A program made the position numbers and the translations under genes. This document shows, in pieces, positions 47,705-58,120 of a DNA stretch of 64,000 nt. This DNA is from Eopsaltria australis (lineage: Eukaryota > Chordata > Aves > Passeriformes > Petroicidae): positions 290,239-354,238 of the forward strand of contig JAVTVJ010001355.1 of NCBI GenBank assembly GCA_034509425.1. Direction: 5' to 3'. Position 1 is the stretch's first letter, and each line of letters opens with the position of its first letter. Below the pieces are notes generated by a model that saw nothing but the letters and a program-made list of their open reading frames with translations, made no database searches and was not told the DNA's origin.

Positions 47705-48333
47705 TCTCTGGGAGCTGTACAAAGCAGGTTTGTGCTCTGCTGGCTCAGGCAGGGCCAGAGCAGGCAGGACAAAAGGTTAGCACGGTGCTGACAGCTCTGC
47801 AGACACCCACAGGGGGGTGAGATCTGACACTCAGGGATGAGAGGGAAAACCCAACACCATCAGCAACCTCCTGAGACCATTCTCCTTCTCACTGCAAAGC
47901 CAAGGGCCACAGGGAGAACCTGATGTGCCACCAAACACCTGCAGGGTCACAGGTCCTGCAGAAATGCACATTTGCTGGTGGTAAATTGGCAGCTCAAACT
48001 TTGCCTTTAAACTCACAACTTGAGAAATTTCTGATCATTAAGCCCTCTAATTTTTCTCCATCCAAACTCCTCTCTCTTGCACTGCCTTTGAGTGAAACAT
48101 CAGCCAGATCTGTTCCTTTATTACTCATCCACAAGACTTCTCAGCTCCAGCTCTTCTGAACAGGATTTCTACAGCAGACAGCAGAACATTTCCATTTCAG
48201 TGTATTAACAAGGGGCAATAAAAACACAGCCTAAAGGGATGTGCCTGAACATTTCCAAGAAATATTGGCCTTGGCCTTGTCTTCTTTTGCGAGGAACTTT
48301 TCAGAGCAAGACACCAAGCAGGTACAGGCAGGA

Positions 48334-48334
48334 G

Positions 48335-48366
<32 letters not shown>
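48334..48366. repeat. (ATT)n microsatellite, about 10 copies
   Basis: A pure trinucleotide run following GGAGC. It gives poly-Leu or poly-Ile frames that are not genes. Confidence 0.96.
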
Positions 48367-48367
<1 letters not shown>

Positions 48368-49180
48368 GTATTCACAGAGCACAGATAAATCTCCAGTTTT
48401 ACACAAATCCCAGTACAAACACTGCCAGGATACAGCAGTGATTTAAGGAGGTACAAAATGATGCTCAGCACACTGCATTTTTAACAAAAACATCTGAACA
48501 CCATCAGTCCTACTCCTTGCACCCACAGAGAAGAAAACAGCTCACACCATGAGTAATTACAGCATTAATAACTGCAAAACTGGATGTATTATTGAACTGT
48601 TGGTCCAGCTCTCTTTCAGCAGGCAGAATGATGAAGCTGCTTGTCACATTCTTCTCTAAATATTTCACATTTATGGTTCTTCCTATATATAAAAGCCAGC
48701 ACAACAATTCAAACCAGGGATTTCTAAAGCAGCCTGGCTGCTCTCACAAGTTCTCCCACAAACCATTGGCCTGGAAACGTGACCCAACTTCAGCTTCTCA
48801 CACAGAACTGTTCTGATCTTCCTCTCCTCGTGGTTCTACAGGAATTAATTGCTGAGTTTTGCCATCATCAGTCCCAGCTGCTCACTGAGTTTGTTGTAAG
48901 GTTGTGTGTGACCCCTGTTAACAGACACAGACCCTCAGTGACAGAGGTTTGTGGAATGTTCTCCTTCAGCACTCAGCACTTACACACAGGTGATGTTTGG
49001 AGGGGTTCCCAACACCAACCTTTAAATAACTTTCACCCAACACAGGCAGCAGCTGCCAAAGTGCTGAGTCAGGGATGTAACAGCAAGTCAACGAGTGACA
49101 TAAAATTGTCACCTTGGTAATTAAATCCACAAGGAAACTCCAGTAACCCCTCAGTGCAAGGAGCTAGCTTGATGTTTGTG

Positions 49181-49338
49181 TTGGAAAAGAAATGTCTTAT
49201 TTGTATCTGAAATGATTCTGACAGTAATTCTGCACCAGAATGCTAATTCTGAATATCCTATTGGAAAAGAAATGTCATATTTGTATCTGAAATTATTCTA
49301 ACAGCAATTCTGCACCAGAATTCTAATTCTGAATATCC
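49181..49338. repeat. Two-copy tandem duplication, 80-bp unit
   Basis: TTGGAAAAGAAATGTC starts both units, at 49181 and 49261, and both end in CTAATTCTGAATATCC. There are about six differences between the copies. Confidence 0.93.
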
Positions 49339-49428
49339 CCAGGTTGGTTTGTGGGAGTCACACACAACGGAGGCACGTAAATTACTGGGAGAAAGGATTA
49401 TTCCATCCCAGGAAAAATCAGTGGCAAC

Positions 49429-49464
49429 TGATTGAACAAGTTGTTGATGATTGAACAAGTTGTT
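49429..49464. repeat. Short direct duplication, TGATTGAACAAGTTGTT twice
   Basis: Two near-adjacent copies about 17 bp apart, lying 90 bp to the right of the 80-bp duplication. It is probably replication slippage. Confidence 0.8.
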
Positions 49465-50279
49465 CCACGTTTTGGCTACCTCATCCACCACCTTTTCTTT
49501 GCAGAACATGAAAATGTAAGAGAGAAAATAACCGAGGATTTATGAATCCAATAGTTCTGCTGGAAATACGACGCTGTTTGTCTTCAGGTTCAATCAGCCT
49601 CTGCAAACTCAGAGTGAGTAAATAGTCCCAGGAATAGGCACAGCCTCAGCTCCATCACCATTTCCCAGGATCAATGAGCTCCAGGGTTTGCCCACAAGCA
49701 CAAGAAGCAGCAGCCCTGCCTGCAGTGCCCTGCTCCTGAATAATAGAGACCTGCCCTGGGATGGATGGCACGGAATGAAAATGCTCCCTCTCATTTGTTT
49801 CCATTTCCAGGTAATAATACAAGATCAGATTCTGTATTAGCTTAGCTGCTAGAACAGGTGGCATAAGGAGGAAAACAATTTAAGGTCTTATTTGTATGAA
49901 TATTTGGTCCTGTTGTGCAATATTCTTCAATTTTGCACCGAGCAAATGGAGAATTAACGGGGTCTGAACAGGCTGTGCTTGTTTTTCTGCTGGGTTTTTC
50001 TGAACCATGCCCCTGCAGGACACACAGCACCTTGGCCAGCTGGTCACTCCAGGCCACTGCTGTCCCCCAGGCCAAGGGGGGTGACCCAGAGCCCTGCAGG
50101 TGCCTCATGGTGTCAATTCCTGACTTTCCAACCCCCCGAGGGCTTTTCCAGGAGTCCCAGAAGGGGCATTTGCAGAGGTGCCCCATCAGCACAGCCCCAG
50201 GTCAGCTCTGGTGGGGCACAGCTGGGCTGAGCTGCTTTGGCCAGTTGGGTGAATTTGGGCAAATATTGCTTTGTGTAAT
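49465..50279. other. Unique DNA, no gene seen
   Basis: A 159-codon plus-strand frame (49915-50394) runs from unique DNA into a CR1 fragment and then an LTR, so it cannot be a real gene as read. Confidence 0.45.
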
Positions 50280-50315
50280 TATCACAGAATCAGCAGGGCT
50301 GGGAGAGACCTTCAG

Positions 50316-51432
50316 TGCAGGATTCAACACAGAGTCAAGGACTTCTGAGCCCAGCCTGTGCTGTGTGCAGAGTTCTGTATTGTACAGAGACTGAGACTGC
50401 TCCAGATCACTCTGGGACTGCTGCTGACACTGCTCCTATGGCTGCTGCTGTGGCTACTGCCATGGCTACTGCCCCATGGCTACTGCCCCATGGTCACTGC
50501 CCCATGGCCACTGCCCCATGACCACTGCCCTATGGCCACTGCCCCATGGCCACTGCCATGGCTACTGCCCCATGGTCACTGCCCCATGGTCACTGCCCCA
50601 TGGCCACTGCCCCATGGCTACTGCTCTATGGCTACTGCCCCATGGCCACTGCCCCATGGCCACTGCCCCATGGCCACTGCCCCATGGTCACTGCCCCATG
50701 GCTACTGCCCCATGGCCACTGCCCTATGGCCACTGCCCCATGGCCACTGCCCCATGGCCACTGCCCCATGGCTACTGCCCCATGGCCACTGCCCAATGGC
50801 CACTGCCCCATGGCCACTGCCCTATGGCCACTGCCCCATGGCCACTGCCCCATGGCCACTGCCATGGCCACTGCCCCCACTGCCACCATGGCCACTGCCC
50901 CATGGCCACTGCCCTATGCCCCACACTGCCCATGGCCACTGCCCCATGGCCACTGCCCCATGGCCACTGCCCACTGCCCCATGGCCACTGCCCCTATGGC
51001 CACTGCCCTATGGCCACTGCCCCATGGCCACCACTGCCCCATGGCCACTGCCCCATGGCTACTGCCCCATGGCCACTGCCCCATGGCTACTGCCCCATGG
51101 CCACTGCCCCATGGTCACTGCCCCATGACCACTGCCCCATGGCCACTGCCCCATGGCTACTGCCCACCACTACGCAGTGAAAATTCCCTTTATCCCTTCC
51201 CATCCCCAGGCTGTGCCATCCCATAAACAGCAAAGAGAAACAATCCCCTAGAAGGTCACACCCTACAATCCTCTCCCACAATGGGTGCAGAGGCCACAAA
51301 GCCATGATCCTCTTTGCCATGGCCATCCCTGGTGCCCTGGATGTGCTTCCTGGGCACCTCTGGGCCTGGGGAAGAGGCTCCCTCTGGGCATTCCAGGCTG
51401 CTTTTCTAGAACACACACAGTGGAACCCAACA
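50316..51432 (-). mobile_element. Solo LTR with internal 14-bp minisatellite, copy A (minus)
   Basis: The plus strand starts TGCAGGATTC and ends ACCCAACA, so the minus strand runs TGTTGGGTTCCAC to GAATCCTGCA. An exact 6-bp target duplication CTTCAG lies at 50310-50315 and 51433-51438, fitting ERVK-like integration. In minus orientation the parts are U3 (51432 down to about 51180), the 14-bp array (about 51170 down to 50437), then a unique U5-like end (50436 down to 50316). The expected TATA/AATAAA segment of copy B is replaced here by G-rich sequence (minus strand GGGATGGGAAGGGATAAAGG), so this promoter looks inactive. No viral genes are present. Confidence 0.88.
50437..51170. repeat. 14-bp minisatellite of copy A, about 52 units
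   Basis: On the LTR sense (minus) strand the unit is GGGGCAGTGGCCAT. Variants are mostly G-to-A changes at three sites (plus strand: GGCTAC, GGTCAC and CCCTATGG). A few units are irregular, such as GCCCAATGG and shortened ones near 50860-51000. Because 14 is not a multiple of 3, each frame reads the same 14-residue Pro/Trp/His/Met-rich repeat every 42 bp, so all three frames stay open for more than 220 codons. These frames are not genes. Confidence 0.95.
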
Positions 51433-51605
51433 CTTCAGGATCATCCAGTCCCACCATCACCACCTCTAAACCATGTCCCCATGTCCCCAAGTGCCACTGC
51501 CAGACACCTTCTGAACACTTGGAGAGATTCCAGCCCCTCCCTGGGCACCTTGTTCCAGCCCCTGACCACTCAATCCACAGCTGCCAACAAACACTACCCC
51601 TAATT

Positions 51606-54452
51606 CATATTATTTTTTTATTTTTTTCTATGGATATGGCTTTTCTTTCCAATTCTAATATTTTGCTTCTTGCAATACAGAGTGAGAGCTTTCTCTTGAC
51701 CTTGATCAGCACCACTGAATTCCAGCTGTTCCATCTCCAGCAGGCAGTTGTGGAAGCCACAGGAATTCTGAATGGCCCTGTGGTTACAGCCTTGGGACCA
51801 ACCCAAATTTCAGGCTGGAGATACCTGGACACCCAGCAGCACTGGTCCTGACAGTTGTGTTTTGCCTGATCCTGGTGTAACAAGATGCAAAAGTGAATTA
51901 AGTAGTTTGATCTCTGACCTTTGATATCACAGTGCCAGTGAAACTCCTTTCCAGGGAACATCTCCTTTCTTGCCTCTGAGCAGCAGTGATAACATTTGCA
52001 GCAGAGCAGCAAGGATTAGACAAGAGAGAGCTGAGAACAGCAACAACTTCTTAGGAGATAAGAAATTACAGCACCTAATTGCTACAAAGAAACACACAAA
52101 AGCAAACTAAGCTCTATAAAAAAAAATACATTCAACTCCTACTGCCACGGGGGACCAGCCAAAGGCTACAGAGATGCCAAACATAAAACAAATTACGCTC
52201 CTAAAATGAGATGAGAGCTGATTCTGTGCATGCACACAGCAACTCAGCATCCAGATGAGTTTATGACAAAGAACCCAACACATGCAATGCTTGTCTCTGC
52301 TCCTCGTTTCCTGCTCCCATCTGCTCTGAGGCAGCTGAAAGCTGCTGTGCCTCACACACCCCCTCTGCTCTGGGGCTCCCTGATTGTGCCGCAGAAGGTG
52401 AGCAGTGAAAAGGCTGATGTTAGATCTGGTGCCAGGATCTGCTGCACAAAGAATTCCAGAGCCATCGGGGCAGGGCTGCAGGGGCTGGAGATAAGGGAAA
52501 CGCCTGGAACAAAACTAAAGCAGAAAGCTCTGTTTTCCCAATGTGCCAGGGAAGCAGTGCCAGCCTCCAGCAGGAAAACCCACATGAAATCCACAATTAA
52601 CCTCACCAGGAGGAATATGGAGCATCACAAGGCAGAGGAATGGGCACAGAGCCTGCTGACTTACTCTGCTCGTTGATCTGTGGGAGCTGAATTAGGCTGG
52701 AATTTTAACAGCAGCTGCAACTCACCACAAATAATAATTACATCGTTTATTAGAGTGAAAGTCTTCCATATTAGCTCAGCTCCAAGTGCAGAAAGGATAT
52801 GGATGAGGGTATCCTATCAGTTTCTTTAACTCTTTGGGATGACCCACACGCTGTGGAATTTCTGGATATTGCAGCCAGCTCTCCCTGTTACCTACACAGA
52901 GCTAAATAAAACCCAGCTCTCTGAGTTAAACTGGCACCAAAACCTCAGAACTGGGTACAAAAAGTTGTCAGTCACAATCAGAAATAAATTCAAGTCCACC
53001 ATTTCCTCTCACCATTGTCACAACCTCCTTCTGTCTCCTGGGGTTTATGCTCTTGCCAACTGATTAATCTTTTATTACCCAGTTTGGCATTATGAAAGTC
53101 AACTATCCCAAACTCAAAGTTTAAATAATGAATAACAGCTTACATTCTCTAAATAGGTGTTTTCAAACCCTTGATTTCTCACTTCTTTAGTAATTTTTGC
53201 TCCATACAACGTGGCAGTTTTCCAGCAGGACAGAAGCAAAGCAATTATTTCACCCAGTAAAAGGTAACAGCTTTTGTGACACAGAGGTCACACACCATTA
53301 CCACCACTGCTTTCTATGGTCTTCAAATCATAAATATTTCTTTTGATCAAGGAACAGGTCAGGCTAAAGAGGGGGAAGTTGGCAGCACCAGGACTAAGCT
53401 GCAACAGGATAAATTCTGTGCAGTTCTGCTGGAGAGTTCTCACTAGAACAGGGATTGATCAACCTCACAGGGTGACAAGGAGACAACAGAAATGTAAATG
53501 ACAGTTCCATGGTAAAGATAATGAAAATAAATAAAGTAAATACCAATGAAATGGATAGAGAATAGCTGGGCTAATTAAAATTACATGATATTTAACTAAT
53601 CACCAAATATTCTCACAGCTCTCATCCACAGGAGCTGTCGAGTCACGTTCCAGCCCTGAAGGTGATGCTGCTGGAATTGTTCCAGGAGATTCCTTAAGAG
53701 CAAACCTGTTTATAGTAAAGAGGGTCTGCAAGGGTTACTGAAACATTCTCTACCTTTGTCACCTTTATCACCTTTATCAATACCCTGACACCTGCAAGGG
53801 GACATCAACATCCCAGGAAAATTGATTATTAATGGGTTCTGCACCTCTCCCCACATCTGGCTCCCTTTCTCCAGGTGCTGCAAAAGCCCTGCAGTGCTCT
53901 CCAAACACTTCTGAGGCAGGAAAACAACTCCCAGGCCAGATGTTCTCCTGCACCTTTTTCCTCACTGCAAGGTTAATTAGCAGCAAGATATTAATAAAAA
54001 AAAAATACTCTCTAAAATATTATGGTTTTGTTGCAATATTTTAGGAAACAAGAGTTGGCTAAGAATTTTTAGGGCTGTTTCTTTTTAATTATTAAACTTT
54101 TACGTGCAGGAATTCTGAATGCCATCACACCTCTGCCACAGGCTTTAAAAACATTCCCAACACTGCAAGAGGGAATCTCTCACAAGGAAAGTTTTAAGGG
54201 TTAAGGCAGAAAATACCCAAAATACCCAACCCATTCTAGGAGAAACATTTACACATTCTCAGCATTGAAGAGGAACAATAAAACTTTATAAGGCTGCAAT
54301 AAAACGAGGCCAGTAGCTAATACTGAAAGCTGGCATTTTACCAAGTGCCAAGAGCAGATCAATAAATAAACACCTTAAACTAGGGCAGGAGGGCTGAGGG
54401 ATGTGTGAGCAGTCACTGGGCAGGCAGGGCAAGGACAGGGGGTGCTGGGGGT
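51606..54452. other. Unique DNA, about 2.8 kb, no gene seen
   Basis: No array was recognised. A 188-codon plus-strand frame (51285-51851) starts in the LTR, crosses the CR1 and ends in unique sequence. A 135-codon minus-strand frame (51605-52012) lies opposite it. Neither shows a domain I can name. Confidence 0.5.
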
Positions 54453-55527
54453 GGCAAAAGGAGGGGTTTCCACACCCAGGATGAGCAGTTTCCTCTGTTG
54501 TCGCTGCAGGTGACAGGCACATCCCCACCCCTCCTCCTGAGATTTGCAATCCTGGGAAGGTGGGAAGCTCCTGAAGGTTCAGAGGGTGTTTGGAGGGCAC
54601 AGCTGGATGTTCCTGTGTGGTTTTGAACTCCTCAGGCAAAAGGAGGGGTTTCCACACCCAGAATGAGCAGTTTCTGCTGCTGTCACGGGAATGACAGGCA
54701 CATTCCCACCTCTCCCCCTGGGATTTGCCATCCTAGGAAGGTGAGAAGCTCCTGAAGGTTCAGAGGGTGTTTAGAGGGCACAGCTGGAGATGCCTGTGTG
54801 GTTCTGAACTCCTCAGGCAAAAGGAGGGGTTTCCACACCCAGAATGAGCAGTTTCCTCTGCTGTCTGGGATGACAGGCACATTCCCACCTCTCCTCCTAG
54901 GAAGGTGGGAAGCTCCTGGAAGTTCAGAGGGTGTTTGGAGGACACAGCTGGAGGTTCCTGTGTGGTTCTGAACTTCTCAGGCAAAAGAAGGGGTTTTCCA
55001 CACCCAGGATGAGCAGTTTCCTCTGCTGTCACTGAAGGTGACAGGCACATCCCCACCCCTCCTCCTGGGATTTGCCCATTCTGGGAAGGAGGGAAGCTCC
55101 TGGAGGCCCCGAGGGTGTTTGGAGGGCACAGCTGGAGGTGCCTGTGTGGTTCTGAACTCCTCAGAAAAAAGGAGGGGTTTCCACACCCAGGATGAGCAGT
55201 TTCCTCTGCTGTCACTGCAGGTGACAGGCACATTCCCACCTCTCCCCCTGGAATTGCCCATCCTGGGAAGGTGAGAAGCTCCTGGAGGCTCAGAGGGTGT
55301 TTAGAGGACACAGCTGGAAGCTCCTGTGTGGTTCTGACCTCCTCAGGCAAAAAGAGGGGTTCTCTACATCCAGGATGAGCAGTTTCCTCTGCTGTCACAG
55401 GAATGATAGGCACATTCCCACCTCTCCCCCTGGAATTGCCCATCCTAGGAAGGTGAGAAGCTCCTGGAGGCCCCGAGGGTGTTTGGAGGGCACAGCTGGA
55501 GGTGCCTGTGTGGTTCTGAACTCCTCC
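54453..55527. repeat. Minisatellite of about 182-bp units, about six copies
   Basis: The block CTCCTGAAGGTTCAGAGGGT (or CTCCTGGAGGCCCCGAGGGT) recurs at about 54569, 54750, 54913, 55094, 55278 and 55463. Each is followed by TGTGTGGTTCTGAACTCCTC, GGGGTTTCCACACCCAG, GATGAGCAGTTTCC and GACAGGCACATTCCCACC. One unit, ending near 54913, is about 20 bp short. Units 55094 and 55463 share the CCCCGAGGG variant, which hints at alternating unit types. A 294-codon minus-strand open frame (54760-55644) crosses the array, but the repeated peptide changes frame from unit to unit, as expected of non-coding DNA. Confidence 0.93.
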
Positions 55528-55866
55528 TGCTGCTGTGTGGAGCCACACCTCACAGGTGAACTCCCACCTCATCCAGAGAGCATTCCAAAGGCAGGGAAGC
55601 ATGGAAGGGCATCCAGCAGGGTGGGATGAACACAGCTGGGACAAGGCTGCTCAAAGCCAACCTTCACCTTCACAAATGAGGCAAAAATAGCTGCAGCTTC
55701 CTATGCCTGAGAGCACAGAATTAACACAGGGAAAAAGGAAGATCTCCTCTAGAACAGACCATCCTAGAAGAGGCACCCATGGGAATTCCAACTTAAGGAA
55801 GCAGTTGTGAAGGATTTCTGATGCACAGGACGATCTCTAAACTCACACAGCAGCAGGGAATCAGAC

Positions 55867-55972
55867 TTGGAGCACCCTGGACTAGGGCAAGGTGTCCCTG
55901 CCTGGGGCAGGGAGCTGGAACAAGATTGTCTTTCAGATCCCTTCCAAGCCAGACTCTGGGATTCTGGGATTC
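55867..55972 (+). mobile_element. CR1 LINE 3' end, about 105 bp
   Basis: TTGGAGCACCCTGGACTAGG, GCAAGGTGTCCCTGCC and 'cagatcccttccaagccaga', then CTGGGATTCTGGGATTC. It is plus orientation and more diverged than most others here. Confidence 0.83.
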
Positions 55973-57347
55973 ATCTCTCGAGCTTTTAACCAGCAGACCT
56001 CCAAGGCTGAAAACCAAATCCCAAAACAGGCACCAGCACAGTGCAAGGGAATGTCTGTAGTGATCAAAATGAGATCCACTCAGGCAAACAGTGACAGACA
56101 TTCCAGGACTCAAAAAGATCCTGACACAAATCAGGAAGAGCTTTGTGTTGATGGCCCAGGTGAGAGCCTGGCCACCAAACCTGCTCTGGTAGCCACCATT
56201 TGAATGGGAAAATACAGGGTGTAAAACAGGAAATTCTGTTTTCAATGTTAATTTCTATTTTTTTTTTTTTTTATTTTTATTATTATTACTTGCTCATTCC
56301 CAAATCCCACTGTCCCAGAAGCAGGAGCATCCCAAGCCAACCCTGAAACACAGAAAGCTCAGTGTGGAACTGAGTGTTTAGCACCCAGGGAGGATCAGGA
56401 GTGCTTCTGGAAGGATCAAAGCCATTTTGGGATGATCCCTTTGCTCTCCTGAACTCCCTGCCAGGCTGACTAATTAGCTTTTTGAATGACCCAAGTGTTT
56501 TTGTCACATCCACCTTAAACTATTCTACACTTTTTAATTATCTGGAACAAAATGAAACAAAAATCAAGTGAATTACCCTGAACTACACAGTGAAAACAGA
56601 ATAAATTTGCATACCAAGAGGATAAAGTTGCACATTGGGTCGTTTCCATGAGGTCCTTGAAAAGCCACCAGCCCAAAAGGGAATAAAATGTTTATTGGAA
56701 TAAGAAGTTCTTTTAAATACATTAAAAAAAAGAGAGATGGATGCAATGCAGAGAATAAAAGGAACTTTGGCAAACAACATGGGGAAAGGAGGTTTTTGAG
56801 TAATTTCACTTTGGAAGACAAAGGAAACCAATTTTGGCTTTGAACCTCTCTGTGAGGTCATGTAGCAGCTCAGAGATGCCCAGGTGATTTCCCTTTTCCC
56901 ATGTCACCAGAAGCTGGGACAAGTCTAAGTGTCAGCTTAAGTCTCTAATTTCTAACATCACAACTCAACCTGTGAGACTTCAGAGGCCTCTAAATGTGAC
57001 TGTAGGGGTGTGTGCCTTCAGCACAGGCTGGTGAAAGAATAAACCATGACCCTGTGCTGGAGAAAGGCCAATATTGCACAATTCACCAGCAAATAGACTC
57101 AGAACTGGAACTTTTGGTAAAAGTGCTCTTAAAGTGGTTTAATCTTGAGTCTTTCACTTAAAAATAAAAAGTAAATACAAAGCCCAGACACAAACCCCAA
57201 CAATGAGCAGCAGACCACAGTGAGCAGGAGGGCAGGAGCAGAGCAGGACAGAAATCAGATTTCCCTCACACACTCAGTCAGCAGCACACCAACAACCTGT
57301 CTGCAGCAGAAAGTCAAATATCCTTTGCTGAAGCCCTCAGGAAACCA
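55973..57347. other. Unique AT-rich DNA, no gene seen
   Basis: It contains a T-run at about 56260-56275 followed by TTTTTATTATTATTA. No repeat family was recognised up to the LTR at 57354. Confidence 0.45.
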
Positions 57348-57554
57348 CTCAGCTGTTGGGTTACACTCTGTGTGTTACAGAAAATCAGGCCTGGAAGGCC
57401 CAGAGGTGACCAGGAAACACATCCAGGTCACCAGGGATGGACATAGGAAAAAAGATCATAGATTTGTAACCTTCTACACCTATTATGTGAAAATACTGTA
57501 AGCTGTAACCTTATATTATTTATCTTTTCTATTTATATAATAACACATCCGGTG

Positions 57555-57568
57555 TATAAAATAATAAA
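57555..57568 (+). promoter_or_regulatory. Putative LTR TATA box and polyadenylation signal
   Basis: TATAAAATAATAAA contains TATAAA at 57555-57560 and AATAAA at 57563-57568. The tight spacing, with the polyadenylation signal just ahead of the expected start site, is as in the LTR at 43.8 kb. Copy A has lost both motifs. Activity is not shown. Confidence 0.6.
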
Positions 57569-57589
57569 AAGGGAATTTTCACTGCATAG

Positions 57590-57975
57590 GAAAAAGCAGT
57601 AACCATTAACAATAACCATTAGACAGTAACTATTAGGTAGTGGCCATAGGGCAGTGGCCATAGGGCAGTAGCCATGGGGCAGTAGCCATGGGGCAGTGGC
57701 CATGGCAGTGGCCATAGGGCAGTGGCCATGGGGCAGTGGCCATGGCAGTGGCCATAGGGCAGTGGCCATGGGGCAGTGGCCATGGGGCAGTAGCCATAGG
57801 GCAGTGGCCATGGGGCAGTGGCCATGGGGCAGTGACCATGGGGCAGTGGCCATGGGGCAGTGGCCATAGGGCAGTGACCATGGGGCAGTGGCCATGGGGC
57901 AGTGGCCATGGGGCAGTGGCCATGGGGCAGTAGCCATGGGGCAGTGACCATGGGGCAGTGGCCATGGGGCAGTGG
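57590..57975. repeat. 14-bp minisatellite of copy B, about 27 units
   Basis: The plus-strand unit is GGGGCAGTGGCCAT. From about 57640 the array is regular and the only substitutions are G-to-A at three positions (AGGGCAG, GCAGTAGCC, GCAGTGACC), besides two 12-bp units that lost GG. The first few units, next to U3 (57590-57640), are heavily A-substituted, as in GCAGTAACCATT and CAATAACCATT. The GGGCAG core resembles the G-rich core of hypervariable minisatellites. Confidence 0.94.
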
Positions 57976-58120
57976 CCACAGCAGCAGCCATAGGAGCAGT
58001 GTCAGCAGCAGTCCCAGAGTGATCTGGAGCAGTCTCAGTCTCTGTACAATACAGAACTCTGCACAGCAGCACAGGCTGGGCTCGGAAGTTCTTGACCCTG
58101 TGTTGAATTCTGCACTCAGG

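Larger units (their letters stand above)
50280..51605 (-). mobile_element. CR1 LINE fragment split by LTR insertion
   Basis: The left part (50280-50315) reads ATCACAGAATCAGCAGGG, CTGGGAGAGACCTTCAG. The right part (51433-51605) continues CTTCAGGATCATCCAGTCCC, ACCATCACCACC, TAAACCATGTCCCC and 'gagattccagcccctccctg'. Joined at CTTCAG, these make a continuous minus-orientation CR1 3' region of about 200 bp. The 6 bases CTTCAG are duplicated on either side of the LTR between them, so the CR1 is older than the LTR. Confidence 0.85.
57354..58114 (+). mobile_element. Solo LTR with internal 14-bp minisatellite, copy B (plus)
   Basis: It starts TGTTGGGTTACACTC and ends GAATTCTGCA. The flanks CTCAGC (57348-57353) and CTCAGG (58115-58120) are a 6-bp duplication with one mismatch. 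The order is: U3; TATAAA (57555-57560) with AATAAA (57563-57568); the 14-bp array from about 57590 to 57975; and the unique U5-like end 57976-58114. The end is nearly identical to copy A: roughly four substitutions and one 3-bp indel in about 140 bp. The U3 is far more diverged and lacks about 26 bp that copy A has. No viral genes are present. The internal array would lie at or just after the transcription start. Confidence 0.88.

Noticed and set aside
50358..51226. Overlapping plus-strand open frames of 226-256 codons rich in Pro, Trp, His and Met
   Set aside because: They read a 14-bp minisatellite antisense to an LTR. All three frames give the same 14-residue peptide repeat because 14 is not divisible by 3, which is an artefact and not coding selection.
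51285..51851. 188-codon plus-strand frame with a hydrophobic middle
   Set aside because: Its first part is LTR, its middle is the interrupted CR1 and only the end is unique. It is not a credible gene.
54760..55644. 294-codon minus-strand open frame, the longest in the window
   Set aside because: It lies in the 182-bp minisatellite. The peptide from one unit reappears in another frame in the next, so no reading frame is kept.
50316..58114. Interpretation of the two minisatellite regions as an inverted segmental duplication
   Set aside because: Similarity stops exactly at TG..CA ends and each copy has its own 6-bp target duplication, so they are separate retroelement insertions.
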